A DNA stretch of 16,711 bases from BRH-c25 sp964574195 (lineage in GTDB: Bacteria > Bacillota > Clostridia > Lutisporales > Lutisporaceae): the NCBI GenBank assembly GCA_964574195.1, contig CAZNMO010000105.1:1-16711 (forward strand), given 5' to 3'. The notes below the pieces were generated by a model. It did no database searches and was not told the origin of the DNA. It saw only the letters and a program-made list of their open reading frames with translations. Below are positions 1 to 7,712 of this stretch, piece by piece. The translations under genes were made by a program, and so were the position numbers. How positions within the stretch are numbered: the stretch's first letter is position 1; every line of letters starts with the position of its first letter.

Positions 1-856
1 TATTCTTAGCATCTCTTACCGATACTCCGAACTCTTTGAGCTCCTTAATTGCCTTATTATCCGTCAGTTTATTGAACAGCTGCACAAGTGAAGTAGTAGC
101 AATATTCGCAGGTATAGCATTCTTGGTAATCTGTGCAATTGCAGCATAAAGCTCTTCCATGGATATTTGGGCACCCTGAGCGGAGGCCAACACACCACTA
201 CCCAGAGATGATGCAAGCTCATCATACTCTGTTATACCGGCCTTAACCGTCATAAACTGCAGATCAAGTATTTTATCAAGGTCCTGCACTTCTTTACCAA
301 AGGCATTCATAGTACCTATAGCAGCCTTACCAACTACACTAATATCTGTCATGCCAGCAACAGCACCCATTCCGAATTTTCTTGTCGCTTGGGTTGATTT
401 TGCTGGATCAATTCCACCGGAGACGGTATCATAAATACCCTGAGTAATATTACCAATATCACCAGGTATTAACCGAAACATTCGGAGAGAATCTTTTCTC
501 ATTTTCTCCTGGGATTTAGCTGTCTGATCATACAGGGTATTAATCTTTGAGAGCCCGTCCTCGAGTTTTCGGAATTCATTCATGCTTGTGGCTACATATG
601 CAGTAGTGGCAACCGTAGCTGTCTTAAAGCCCATTTTAAGTACACGTTTTTCCATGGCTTCAAATTTCTTATTAACTTCATTGGCCATTACCGACATGCT
701 CTTCATGGCCATGTTAAGCTTATTGGTTGATTTTGTAGACTCCTGAAAAGCACCATCCAAGCGCTTAGCATTACTCTGTATCTTGGAAAATACCGCACTT
801 GCTTGGTCGTTGGTCTTTACAAAAATTTCTACATCATTCTTCCTGTTTCTTGCCAC
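1..856 (-). CDS. Phage tail tape measure protein (TP901-type), N-terminal part, runs off the left edge
   Basis: Tape measure proteins fill the tail tube during assembly and set tail length. I translated this open frame from the sequence. It starts at a GTG (854-856) that overlaps the TAG stop of the chaperone extension by one base and is preceded by GAGGTGAG, a good ribosome binding site. About 285 residues are visible with no stop before the edge. The N-terminus (VARNRKNDVEIFVKTNDQA) is charged and helical. The later part has the alanine/glycine-rich pattern of the TP901 tape measure core, for example MGAVAGMTDISVVGKAA and SLGSGVLASAQGAQISMEEL. Its place directly after the tail assembly chaperone is the standard position in tailed phages. 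The full length cannot be judged. Confidence 0.9.
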   Translation of the reverse strand, partial: MARNRKNDVEIFVKTNDQASAVFSKIQSNAKRLDGAFQESTKSTNKLNMAMKSMSVMANEVNKKFEAMEKRVLKMGFKTATVATTAYVATSMNEFRKLEDGLSKINTLYDQTAKSQEKMRKDSLRMFRLIPGDIGNITQGIYDTVSGGIDPAKSTQATRKFGMGAVAGMTDISVVGKAAIGTMNAFGKEVQDLDKILDLQFMTVKAGITEYDELASSLGSGVLASAQGAQISMEELYAAIAQITKNAIPANIATTSLVQLFNKLTDNKAIKELKEFGVSVRDAKN

Positions 857-1146
857 TACTGCTCACCTCTTTTCAGTTTCTCGAATCTGTCTGCATCAAA
901 GTTTGGATTAGAATTATCTGTATCTGCTTCCTGCAGCTCTTTACCGCAGATAATACACTTATGCTTTTTAATGTCTTCGAGACAATCCGGGCACATATTT
1001 GCTTCTTCCTCTTCTTTGTCCAAGGACATATTTGCAAATATGTATAGCCACTGGCCATCGGTCATTGACTCAAGGTTGAAAGGAAATTTCTTAAAATCCT
1101 TATAGACTCTCCACTTAAGTCGTTCAACCGGATTGTCTCTAAGAAG
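856..1146 (-). CDS. Tail assembly chaperone, -1 frame extension (GT-like part)
   Basis: This open frame lies between the tail assembly chaperone and the tape measure gene and is most likely expressed as a -1 frameshift extension of the chaperone. Reading from the slip site (codon beginning at 1146) it is open for 96 codons to a TAG at 856-858. The first residues are LLRDNPVERLKWRVYKDFKK, leading into an ATG at 1065. The C-terminal part is acidic and has two CxxC pairs (CPDC and CIIC), suggesting a small metal-binding element. An independent start at the ATG at 1065 (69 residues) is possible because it overlaps the chaperone stop as ATGA, but no strong ribosome binding site precedes it. The combined product would be about 224 residues. 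Confidence 0.75.
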   Translation of the reverse strand, partial: LLRDNPVERLKWRVYKDFKKFPFNLESMTDGQWLYIFANMSLDKEEEEANMCPDCLEDIKKHKCIICGKELQEADTDNSNPNFDADRFEKLKRGEQ

Positions 1147-1529
1147 TTTTTTAGCCTCTCTATCTCCTCATCAGTAAGCTTTTCAATGTCGGGAGAGACA
1201 TCTTCCTGTAGTTCCATATGCTTCTCCATCAGATATCCTATCTCTGTGAGGGACAGCAGCTTCCGGATTTCTTCTGCCGAATCAGCAAAGCTCTCTTTGT
1301 GGTCCTCCGGTACCCTTAAGGCCTTATACAGAACATAGCTATTTAGGATAACATTAAAGGAATCAGTATCGCCTATTTCCTTCTGCCTACAGTACTCTAA
1401 TGCTTCAGACTTTGCCTTAACCATTTCTTCAGATGACAGCACAATTAAATGTGCGCTTTCATTTGTACCAGGAATAGGGACCGGGGTATAGTTATTAACC
1501 CCGGCCTTTATCTTTGATAGTCTACTCAC
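1062..1529 (-). CDS. Tail assembly chaperone, zero-frame product (G-like)
   Basis: A 155-residue acidic, helical protein between the tail tube and tape measure genes, the position of the tail assembly chaperone that coats the tape measure protein while the tube polymerises. The C-terminal third is rich in Leu and Glu (for example TDEEIERLKNFLETIRL). I call the function from position, size and the frameshift signal rather than from a specific motif. The zero frame ends in TGA at 1062-1064. Near codon 127 it contains CTA AAA AAC, which places the heptamer A AAA AAC in the correct phase for -1 slippage. In such gene pairs a minor fraction of ribosomes slips to make a longer protein that contacts the tape measure. 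Confidence 0.82.
   Translation of the reverse strand: MSRLSKIKAGVNNYTPVPIPGTNESAHLIVLSSEEMVKAKSEALEYCRQKEIGDTDSFNVILNSYVLYKALRVPEDHKESFADSAEEIRKLLSLTEIGYLMEKHMELQEDVSPDIEKLTDEEIERLKNFLETIRLNDLSGESIRILRNFLSTLSQ
1146..1152 (-). promoter_or_regulatory. Programmed -1 ribosomal frameshift heptamer A AAA AAC
   Basis: On the minus strand the zero-frame codons of the chaperone read CTA AAA AAC, so the last seven bases form X XXY YYZ with X and Y both A and Z = C. This is among the most slip-prone bacterial heptamers. Both reading frames are open around it: the zero frame continues 27 more codons and the -1 frame 96 codons. I did not see a clear stimulatory hairpin or an internal Shine-Dalgarno sequence at the usual spacing. 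Confidence 0.85.
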
Positions 1530-1542
1530 TTAGCTCACCCTC

Positions 1543-1932
1543 CTATAAGTTCTCTCTTCTGCGGCTGGTTGCTATGATTGAAATATCTTCAGCTATATGG
1601 TCGTTGAGGGTATAGTTTTCACCTATCTCATTCCATTCGCAACCGCTATATGCAATCTTGTGGTCGGGTTTTACGAATACTACATCAAAGTCTTCCAGCT
1701 CTGCAAAGTCAATACCATCTTTAATGGCCTCATCTGTTGCATATGCCCTCGAAATATCAATCTGGTGCTGTATCCTTCCGCTGGTGTAGCCTACAGGCTC
1801 ATTTTCACCGAAGGCCTCAACTGGCTTTGAGTCTTTTGTCATTCTTGTCTTTGCACTCTGAACCACAGCAACCTTCTTGCCATTTACTTCGATATATATA
1901 TCCTGAGTTGTTGGTATACTTCTTTTTCCCAT
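1543..1932 (-). CDS. Phage tail tube protein (contractile-tail type, XkdM-like)
   Basis: A 129-residue protein directly downstream of the sheath gene, the expected place and size for the inner tube subunit of a contractile tail. The sequence is largely beta-type, with N-terminal DIYIEVNGKKVAVVQSAKTR and a mid-section GYTSGRIQHQIDISRAYA that fits the tube fold of the XkdM/gpFII group. The start ATG at 1930-1932 is preceded by AAGGAGGG at good spacing. The sheath stop lies 15 bases upstream, so the two are probably co-translated from the late operon. Length is slightly short of XkdM-type proteins. Assignment rests on context and overall character. Confidence 0.82.
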   Translation of the reverse strand: MGKRSIPTTQDIYIEVNGKKVAVVQSAKTRMTKDSKPVEAFGENEPVGYTSGRIQHQIDISRAYATDEAIKDGIDFAELEDFDVVFVKPDHKIAYSGCEWNEIGENYTLNDHIAEDISIIATSRRRENL

Positions 1933-1947
1933 GCCTCATATCCCTCC

Positions 1948-3030
1948 TTATACAGTCATATGGGCATTGATGTGAATTTGATTGAGTGGGTCCATTACAT
2001 CAAAGCCAAAATCCACATCACTCTGCGTTGGTTTATCCGGATTCTTTTCTACAGTAGGCTCAGTGTAGAACTCAATTATCTCGGCTCTCATTTTTGCTTC
2101 CAGGATTGTGGTCACCCTCGTTTTAATAGAGCTTCGCTTTGAATCAGAATTCTTTGCCCTTTTATAATTCCTTGCCAGATCATTGCGGATGCTGGATATT
2201 ACATCATCAGCAATAAGCACAGTGGTCAGTTCTTGCCAGAGCGTATCCTCAACGCCCTGAGCATCCTTAGTGTAGGTGGAAACAGCTCTAACAATCTGTA
2301 TTTCCCCATTGAATGATTCAATAGGAATAACACCTGCAGAGATTAGAGCTTCTATTTCATCCCCGCTCCTCTTTGTCTTAAGACCTCCGAAGCCTTTAAG
2401 GACTACCCCAGTCAAAGGCATTGCGGGGTCCACATTTATTGCTACCTGCGCTGCTACGGCGGCAGCCATATAAGCTCCAGAAAGCTCTGTAACGCCATCC
2501 TCTGCCAGAGGGGTAGGGTCAACATAGAACACCCTTCCGGAGTTGATTGCTTCAGCGGCTGCTTCGGCAGCAGATGCCTCCTGAGCAGGCCCTCCGACTA
2601 TCGCTATCCTTTCCTTCCTATCTGCAGATGCATCGCCCACATGGGTTTTAATCTTTGCATGCACAGTTGCAGCTGTGCTGTCACATACTACAATCTGTAC
2701 TGCTTCCTCTTCAAGAAGAGCATCCAAAGCATCCTGATAATCCTGATCAGTAGCAATTCCTTCTGCATTGGCAGGTATTGCTGCCGGAACAGCTATTATT
2801 CTCTTTGCTCCATTCTTGAAGAGCTGGTACAGCAACCCGGTCATGTGGGTATATGCAGCATCAATACTGAATGTCCTTTCGGCATCCGAATATGTAGTCA
2901 CTACATACTTTTTTCCTTTTGTGCCCTGCTTAGCGTTGGCTATTAAGCCTATTACTTTAGCAGTTCCCGGGAGAGCTGAAACGGCTTTGGAGGCATCCAA
3001 AGTACTATATACACCCGGTCTTTCACTCAT
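1948..3030 (-). CDS. Phage tail sheath protein
   Basis: A 360-residue protein forming the contractile outer sheath of a myovirus tail. It begins MSERPGVYSTLDASKAV, the usual sheath opening in which a short N-terminal arm precedes Pro-Gly-Val. A Rossmann-like middle follows (around residues 110-170, with VQIVVCDSTAA and RIAIVGGPAQEAS). The C-terminal domain contains TLWQELTTVLIADDVISSIR and ends FGFDVMDPLNQIHINAHMTV, matching the conserved C-terminal sheath domain. It is shorter than many sheath proteins (often above 430 residues), so outer decorative domains are probably missing. The ATG overlaps the upstream stop by eight bases and has a GGAAGTG ribosome binding site. Confidence 0.92.
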   Translation of the reverse strand: MSERPGVYSTLDASKAVSALPGTAKVIGLIANAKQGTKGKKYVVTTYSDAERTFSIDAAYTHMTGLLYQLFKNGAKRIIAVPAAIPANAEGIATDQDYQDALDALLEEEAVQIVVCDSTAATVHAKIKTHVGDASADRKERIAIVGGPAQEASAAEAAAEAINSGRVFYVDPTPLAEDGVTELSGAYMAAAVAAQVAINVDPAMPLTGVVLKGFGGLKTKRSGDEIEALISAGVIPIESFNGEIQIVRAVSTYTKDAQGVEDTLWQELTTVLIADDVISSIRNDLARNYKRAKNSDSKRSSIKTRVTTILEAKMRAEIIEFYTEPTVEKNPDKPTQSDVDFGFDVMDPLNQIHINAHMTV

Positions 3031-3559
3031 TTACGACACTTCCTTTCACATTGATATCTTCGATTGCATCTTCTGTCACATCTTCGTAGATAAGTACCTC
3101 TACGGATAAAACACAGCGGCAATGGAATACATCCACATCAGGATCTAAATCAATATCCCCTGATTCAAAGCTCACGTATGAAATGTTATCAGGCAGGCCT
3201 TTGAATTCAAATATTCTGATTAGCTTGCCCTCTAACCTTTCGATTTCACGTTCTCCGCCCTTGTTTTTGGCCGTACTATTCCAAAGATGCATATCGAAGT
3301 ATATTCTTATAAGCTTGCCGGTTCTTTCTGTTGTCTGCTGACTCACCTCATCGTACTTCTCACCCAGGTAACTATTAAAAGCCACTTCTTCACCGGTAAC
3401 TTTACTTCTACCGAATGAGATCAGTGGCTTTTCAATAGGAAATATATCTATATCCGGATGATTCTCGATAATATCAATATAATCAAGCTCCGGCAAACTC
3501 TTAAGAAATTCCATTATAGTCAGTTTGGATGATACGATAGGTTCATTTGTATCGTACAT
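3023..3559 (-). CDS. Tail terminator / tail completion-position protein
   Basis: A 178-residue protein between the HK97-gp10-like gene and the sheath gene. In many myovirus and siphovirus operons this slot encodes the tail terminator that caps the tube. I see no signature motif. The protein is mixed alpha/beta and acidic, with a beta-rich end (VFHCRCVLSVEVLIYEDVTED). The start ATG lies four bases after the upstream stop and is preceded by AGGTGA; its stop overlaps the sheath start by eight bases, which suggests translational coupling. The function is inferred from gene order only. It could instead be another head-tail joining protein. Confidence 0.6.
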   Translation of the reverse strand: MYDTNEPIVSSKLTIMEFLKSLPELDYIDIIENHPDIDIFPIEKPLISFGRSKVTGEEVAFNSYLGEKYDEVSQQTTERTGKLIRIYFDMHLWNSTAKNKGGEREIERLEGKLIRIFEFKGLPDNISYVSFESGDIDLDPDVDVFHCRCVLSVEVLIYEDVTEDAIEDINVKGSVVNE

Positions 3560-3563
3560 AAAA

Positions 3564-4094
3564 TCACCTATCCATTTCTACACTTAATACTTCAGCAGCA
3601 ATATCTCCAGCTCTTCCAGAATCAATCACATCAATTGCAGCATCATCTATAGTCGGTCTTGGCTTCATTTTGGCAGTGCCATCATGCACATAGTTAAAAT
3701 AATTGGCTATATTGCGGTCACCGTATACACGGTATACACCGTCAGCAATTTTTTCAACCCTATGAGCACGTTTATAGGTACCTGTGATAACAGACACGGG
3801 GTATGGTACATCCTTAGCCTTACTCATATCCCGTGGCCTTAATGAGAACCTGCCAATGCTCATGACCTGCTTTACTTTTCTCAAGACGGACTGGGATTTC
3901 TGGGATTCGCTCCGCTGCCGTTCCTTACCTTTTTGCTTCCTGGATTTGTGTTTTGGGCCNNNNNNNNNNTCAAGAATTTCAGCTGACACTTCCTTGGCTA
4001 TGCTATTCTTGCACTTCTTTGCCGTTTGAGCATCAAGCCCGAGATCCTTAATGAGCTTGTCGAGTCCATTGACCTGCATACCCTCATTACGCAT
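3564..4094 (-). CDS. HK97 gp10-like head-tail joining protein, interrupted by an assembly gap
   Basis: The reading frame is about 176 residues but contains a 10-N gap near residue 42, so its true length and even its frame across the gap are unknown. The N-terminal part (MRNEGMQVNGLDKLIKDLGL) and the later part with NYFNYVHDGTAKMKPRPTIDDAA resemble the HK97 gp10 / minor tail family, in which a Tyr-Val-x-x-Gly-Thr segment is followed by a proline-containing stretch. Between them is an unusually basic segment (KHKSRKQKGKERQRSESQKS). The other two forward frames after the gap close quickly, which supports the given frame. The start overlaps the upstream stop by eight bases (ATGCGTAA) and has a GGAG about ten bases upstream. 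Confidence 0.65.
   Translation of the reverse strand: MRNEGMQVNGLDKLIKDLGLDAQTAKKCKNSIAKEVSAEILXXXXGPKHKSRKQKGKERQRSESQKSQSVLRKVKQVMSIGRFSLRPRDMSKAKDVPYPVSVITGTYKRAHRVEKIADGVYRVYGDRNIANYFNYVHDGTAKMKPRPTIDDAAIDVIDSGRAGDIAAEVLSVEMDR
3960..3969. other. Assembly gap of 10 N
   Basis: Ten consecutive N inside the gp10-like gene. A round number of N often marks a gap of unknown true size, so the predicted protein should not be trusted across it. Confidence 0.98.
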
Positions 4095-4542
4095 CTTCTA
4101 TCAGCTCCAATGTGGCAAAGAAAAATGCAATCTGATTACCGATCATATATTCATCCGGATTTGTAAACCGGTACGCCCGGCCGTCATAGATACCATACTC
4201 ACTTTCCTTGAGATTCCTGATATCATGTTCAGCAGGTCCCAGGTATACATAGGTGTCTGCCTTTACCTTCCCGATAAGCGTCCGATAGAGTTCTGGGTCC
4301 AGCTTCGCATAAGCACTCAACGGCTGAACAAAGGCTTTATAATCCAAACGCTGCTCCACAGCATTTATATGCCCATCCTTATCGCATTGAGGCACTTCAG
4401 GATGGTTTCTGTGGTACTGAGGATCACAATACCCATTGCTAGGCTCATAACCGGGGCATATAGCTCCTTCGGAACTTCTGACAAGAGTAATATCCTGTCC
4501 ATACTTAGAGAAGAGTTTATTCAAACGTACATTGATAATCAT
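4087..4542 (-). CDS. Head closure/adaptor-position phage protein
   Basis: A 151-residue protein from the ATG at 4540-4542 (MIINVRLNKLFSK). A longer version starting with TTG at 4557 is possible, but GGAG lies nine bases before the ATG and the upstream gene stops at 4544, so the ATG is the better start. The protein has three cysteines in its first third (around ICPGYEPSNGYCDPQ and VPQCDKDGH) that could bind a metal, and a beta-rich C-terminal half (DTYVYLGPAEHD, YGIYDGRAYRF). It lies among the connector genes between capsid and gp10-like protein, the slot of head closure proteins. Function is inferred from position only. Confidence 0.6.
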   Translation of the reverse strand: MIINVRLNKLFSKYGQDITLVRSSEGAICPGYEPSNGYCDPQYHRNHPEVPQCDKDGHINAVEQRLDYKAFVQPLSAYAKLDPELYRTLIGKVKADTYVYLGPAEHDIRNLKESEYGIYDGRAYRFTNPDEYMIGNQIAFFFATLELIEDA

Positions 4543-4543
4543 A

Positions 4544-4867
4544 TTAACCAGCTCCAAAATAGAAATAGTCTGATGGTTTCAAATACGGTTTCAGTCTGCT
4601 CCATCCGTCGCTTATCCATTCAGCGGCTCTTTTTCCCCTACTCTGAGCAGCCTTGTTGTCCCCGATTTTGACAGGTCCTATAGATAGGTCGGTGGAATCT
4701 TCTTCATCATTGGCATATTCCTTGAGGAATTCCCCGACCACTATCTCTGTCGCTCCTAATTCTATTATTTTTAAAGTATCAGCGTCTGTAGTATTGAGGT
4801 ATTCCTCACGCAGCTTCGTTATGATTGTTGGCAGTATGTCATCTATGGTGTCCTGTATGTTTTCCAT
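4544..4867 (-). CDS. Head-tail adaptor-position phage protein
   Basis: The frame is open from 4954, but a start there (TTG) would overlap the preceding gene by 62 bases. I prefer the ATG at 4865-4867 (MENIQDTIDDILPTIITKLR), which follows the upstream stop at 4893 and gives 107 residues. Neither start has a perfect ribosome binding site: GGAG precedes the TTG, and only a weak AAGAG-like stretch precedes this ATG. The protein is mainly helical and acidic, with a basic, tryptophan-containing end (WISDGWSRLKPYLKPSDYF). Helical proteins of about this size right after the capsid gene commonly join the portal to the head closure ring. That is inference from order, not from a recognised motif. Confidence 0.55.
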   Translation of the reverse strand: MENIQDTIDDILPTIITKLREEYLNTTDADTLKIIELGATEIVVGEFLKEYANDEEDSTDLSIGPVKIGDNKAAQSRGKRAAEWISDGWSRLKPYLKPSDYFYFGAG

Positions 4868-4892
4868 TTGTTCTGCGCCAGCTCTTGCCTTT

Positions 4893-5096
4893 TTACTTAC
4901 CTTTTCCGCCGTTATCTGGATCACCATTACCACCGCCCTTTGCAGGCACTTCAATCAGTTCTCCGCACATCAGTTTCTTGGATATAAAAGCTGACTTTGG
5001 TACTTCAACAGCTTTGACTCCCTTTATGGTCTTGCCCGATTCGAAATCGTGCAGTTCTGTCTTTGGATCCTTCAACCTTACCTTAACATTATCCAT
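4893..5096 (-). CDS. Small phage protein following the major capsid gene
   Basis: A 67-residue protein of unknown function. The ATG at 5094-5096 has a near-perfect ribosome binding site (AAGGAGGT seven bases upstream), so translation is well supported. The first two thirds look like a small mixed domain (KVRLKDPKTELHDFESGK, then AVEVPKSAFISKKLMCG), and the end is a glycine/lysine-rich tail (KGGGNGDPDNGGKGK), probably disordered. It sits between major capsid and connector genes, where many phages carry a short head protein. I do not recognise the family. Confidence 0.68.
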   Translation of the reverse strand: MDNVKVRLKDPKTELHDFESGKTIKGVKAVEVPKSAFISKKLMCGELIEVPAKGGGNGDPDNGGKGK

Positions 5097-5141
5097 GCTT
5101 CTACCTCCTTAAATAACAGGAAAGAGCCTCAAATGATACTC

Positions 5142-6179
5142 TTACTGCTTATTGAGAACCTTCGCAGCCTCTTTGAAGAGTTTTGCGAAGCCGGCTACCT
5201 GTGAAATAACAGTCTGTTCCAACTGCCTGTCTATGATCTTGTCATACTCTGTCATGACACCCTGCTCAACAACAAATTCGAGGCAGTATCTCTTATCCAT
5301 GCCGATTATCTTGCCGGCCGGAACTGCATCCAACCTATTGAGGTTTGCACCCAGAGGTGACATGAGCTGCCCTGTTTTCTGGAAGTTAAAGCCTGCCTGA
5401 GGATCCTTGAATTCATCGAGTTTCAGAACTCCGAGCAACATTGCCTTTGGTGCAAGTATAGTGTTCATTTCATAAGGTTCAAACTCTGCCCAGAAATCAA
5501 GTATCTGGTCATATCCAACCGTACCGGCAACTCCGGTTATAGGGTCAGTACCAACTGTGTATGAGGCTGCTGAGTTGTTGTTGTCATCTCCGTTGATGAT
5601 TACATCAACTGCATCTATAAGCTGGTCCCTAAGGATCTGTGCGCCTATCTGTCTAAGGAATACAGATACAACATCTACTTTCTTCCTTCTCAAAGCCTCA
5701 TATGAAGCTTCCAGGGTGCGGCCGTACTTGAATACGTTGACCACGTTTTCCTTGGTCTTTATCTTTGTTACCGGTATCTTCGCACCTTCTGCAACTCTCC
5801 TGAGTTTCTTATCATCCTCAGCAACATCCATATAGATGCTTCTGTATGAATCTGAATCTATGTTTGTAGTAGTTGCAATGATGGAAGGCAATATGTTTTT
5901 TTCCTCGAGGCCTTCCCTTACCATTCTTGCTATAAACTCCGGGAAGAGTACTGCAGATTCCGTTGTCTGGAAGAATTTTTCTACCACATCGGACTTTGCT
6001 CCCTTGACTCTTATGCCAAACCTCTTGAGCTGCCTCTGGAATGCATCAAGCCCATCATGCTCAGTACCTTTGTAGCCTGCGGTTGGGTCTATTTCTTCAA
6101 GCTTCTGAGCAAAGGTCTTACCTTCCTTAAGGGCTTCCTGATAAAGCCCCTTTTCAAGTTTCAGATTATCAAATGCCAT
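5142..6179 (-). CDS. Major capsid protein (HK97 fold)
   Basis: A 345-residue protein that forms the capsid shell. It has an N-terminal helical arm (residues 1-60), then a stretch typical of HK97-type capsid proteins: SAVLFPEFIARMVREGL near residue 75, IPVTKIKTKENVVNVFKYGR near 135-155 and a long helix with LRRKKVDVVSVFLRQIGAQILRD. The C-terminal domain ends with GVMTEYDKIIDRQLEQTVIS and a basic helix. No cleaved propeptide is evident, which fits separate scaffold sequences on the protease gene. The ATG has GAGGT nine bases upstream. Context (protease, decoration-like protein, connectors) agrees. Confidence 0.92.
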   Translation of the reverse strand: MAFDNLKLEKGLYQEALKEGKTFAQKLEEIDPTAGYKGTEHDGLDAFQRQLKRFGIRVKGAKSDVVEKFFQTTESAVLFPEFIARMVREGLEEKNILPSIIATTTNIDSDSYRSIYMDVAEDDKKLRRVAEGAKIPVTKIKTKENVVNVFKYGRTLEASYEALRRKKVDVVSVFLRQIGAQILRDQLIDAVDVIINGDDNNNSAASYTVGTDPITGVAGTVGYDQILDFWAEFEPYEMNTILAPKAMLLGVLKLDEFKDPQAGFNFQKTGQLMSPLGANLNRLDAVPAGKIIGMDKRYCLEFVVEQGVMTEYDKIIDRQLEQTVISQVAGFAKLFKEAAKVLNKQ

Positions 6180-6199
6180 AATTGTTACCTCACTTTCGT

Positions 6200-6550
6200 T
6201 TAAAGTATGAATCCAACGATTTTGGCTGCTGTGTCAACCATGACAACCAGGTACTCCCTGCCAGCAGCATCGACCTTTACCCCACCAGCAGCATCAGCAA
6301 GCAGTTTTGCATAGCCGGCAGTCGGATTTGCACCGGTATATGGAAACTCCACATAGCCACCTATCTGAGTATCGGTTGCACCATCCTTTTCCACCTTGAC
6401 TGCTTTACCATGCAGAACATCACCATCAGCTGCCAGAGCTATGGTCTTGCTTGCTGATACCTTTACGGCTTTACCTTCAGCTGTGCTGTCCAATGCACTT
6501 AGAAACGTTGTATTTACGCTTTCCAGACCTTCAAAGCTTACAGTTCTCAT
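6200..6550 (-). CDS. Capsid decoration / stabilisation-like protein
   Basis: A 116-residue protein between the prohead protease and major capsid genes. It is rich in Ala, Gly, Val and Lys, with beta-strand patterns such as AVKVSASKTIALAADGDVLH and EYLVVMVDTAAKIVGFIL, as in small beta-rich head decoration proteins (DUF2190-like and relatives) that bind the outer capsid. The start ATG is preceded by AAGGAGGGG at good spacing. The role is inferred from gene order and composition; no diagnostic residues were identified. Confidence 0.68.
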   Translation of the reverse strand: MRTVSFEGLESVNTTFLSALDSTAEGKAVKVSASKTIALAADGDVLHGKAVKVEKDGATDTQIGGYVEFPYTGANPTAGYAKLLADAAGGVKVDAAGREYLVVMVDTAAKIVGFIL

Positions 6551-6563
6551 CTATTTCCCCTCC

Positions 6564-7712
6564 TTATCCTTTATAAACCTCATTGTCAACAGGCTTTGCT
6601 GCTTCCTTTTCACCATTGCCCTTTGTCTGGGATGATGGCGGGAAGAGCTCATCCATTTTCTTTTGGTACTGGTCTTTGAATGCCTTCAACTCTTCGGTTG
6701 TGCACTTATCATAGACCTTTTCCATAACCTCAGCGTTGAAGTTCTTATCAACCAGGGCGCCGAGCCTTAAGCACTCCTTTTTCAGGTCTGCCATGTACTC
6801 TTCACCCATCTTTGCTTTGGGCTCCAAGTCTTTTGCCTTACCCTCAGCAGTTTCCTTTGCAAGCTCGATATTTTTTACTTGAGTGTCCAGGTCCTCCAGA
6901 TCCTTGACAGGAATCTCCACCTTCTCCAGGCCCTTTTCCTTTGCCTTTGCTATGAATTCCTTAAGATTGAACAATTTTATTCCTCCTTCCACAATCAGTA
7001 CATTTGGTTGATCTGCTTCTTCCTTCTCTACATACTTCTGCTTGTCTTCATATGATTTGGTAATACCTGCAGCTGGCTGAGCCGGTACCGCAACAAATGA
7101 CCATTCATATGCATCCTTTGGTTCAAGAAGGTCCACATAGCAGAGCAATGAAACTCCGTTTACTGTGTATTCCCTCCCTGGGATGTGCGGACACTGCTCA
7201 TAATTCCATATGCTGTTACCACAAGCAGAGCATTTCGCCATAGAAATAGCAAAGCCGATACTGACCTCCTTCTTAATTCCGGCATCAATCTCGGCTATCA
7301 GATCCTTATTCGATTCGGTTATAACCATATATGCGTACCCTTTTAGGTATGCATATCCTTCCCCCCGGGAGTTTATCTTGTTAGGCTCTTTTACTACCTC
7401 AACAAAGTAGAGCCTTGAGGTCTGATTACCAGCCTTCCAAGCATGGTCCATTATACCAGTACGCCCCGTAAACAAGGGAATGAACTTTTCCAGAGTCTCA
7501 AGCGGGAACCTTTCATTATCCCTATCAATCTCATTATCACAGAGAATAACCGGGAATGTATAAAGCTCCTCCTTCTTGAAATCTCTACGGGTGTACTGAT
7601 TTATTAGTGCAAGGTGTGCATCACTTATGTCCTGACCCGTCTTTGCTTCCTTTATCAGTACCTGTGAGGCCATCTTTTGTACCTTTTCGGGTATTGGTTT
7701 GTCCTTCTTCAA
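6564..7712 (-). CDS. Prohead protease fused to a scaffold-like C-terminal region
   Basis: A 382-residue protein. Residues 1-220 resemble a prohead maturation serine protease: FPVILCDNEIDRDNERFP opens the domain, MDHAW (His90) and KKEVSIGFA (Ser151) are the likely catalytic His and Ser, followed by YEWSFVAVPAQPAAGI. Residues 160-176 hold a CxxC and a CPH (C161, C164, C174, H176), a possible zinc knuckle inserted after the catalytic serine. Residues 245-355 are charged and helical (for example KDLEDLDTQVKNIELAKETA), like a scaffold, so scaffold and protease appear to be one polypeptide. The TTG start at 7710-7712 follows AAGGAGGTG at seven bases. It is followed at 13 bases by the decoration-like gene. 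Confidence 0.82.
   Translation of the reverse strand: MKKDKPIPEKVQKMASQVLIKEAKTGQDISDAHLALINQYTRRDFKKEELYTFPVILCDNEIDRDNERFPLETLEKFIPLFTGRTGIMDHAWKAGNQTSRLYFVEVVKEPNKINSRGEGYAYLKGYAYMVITESNKDLIAEIDAGIKKEVSIGFAISMAKCSACGNSIWNYEQCPHIPGREYTVNGVSLLCYVDLLEPKDAYEWSFVAVPAQPAAGITKSYEDKQKYVEKEEADQPNVLIVEGGIKLFNLKEFIAKAKEKGLEKVEIPVKDLEDLDTQVKNIELAKETAEGKAKDLEPKAKMGEEYMADLKKECLRLGALVDKNFNAEVMEKVYDKCTTEELKAFKDQYQKKMDELFPPSSQTKGNGEKEAAKPVDNEVYKG

Noticed and set aside
4051..4671. 206-residue plus-strand ORF
   Set aside because: Antisense to three packed phage genes with ribosome binding sites; no start signal.
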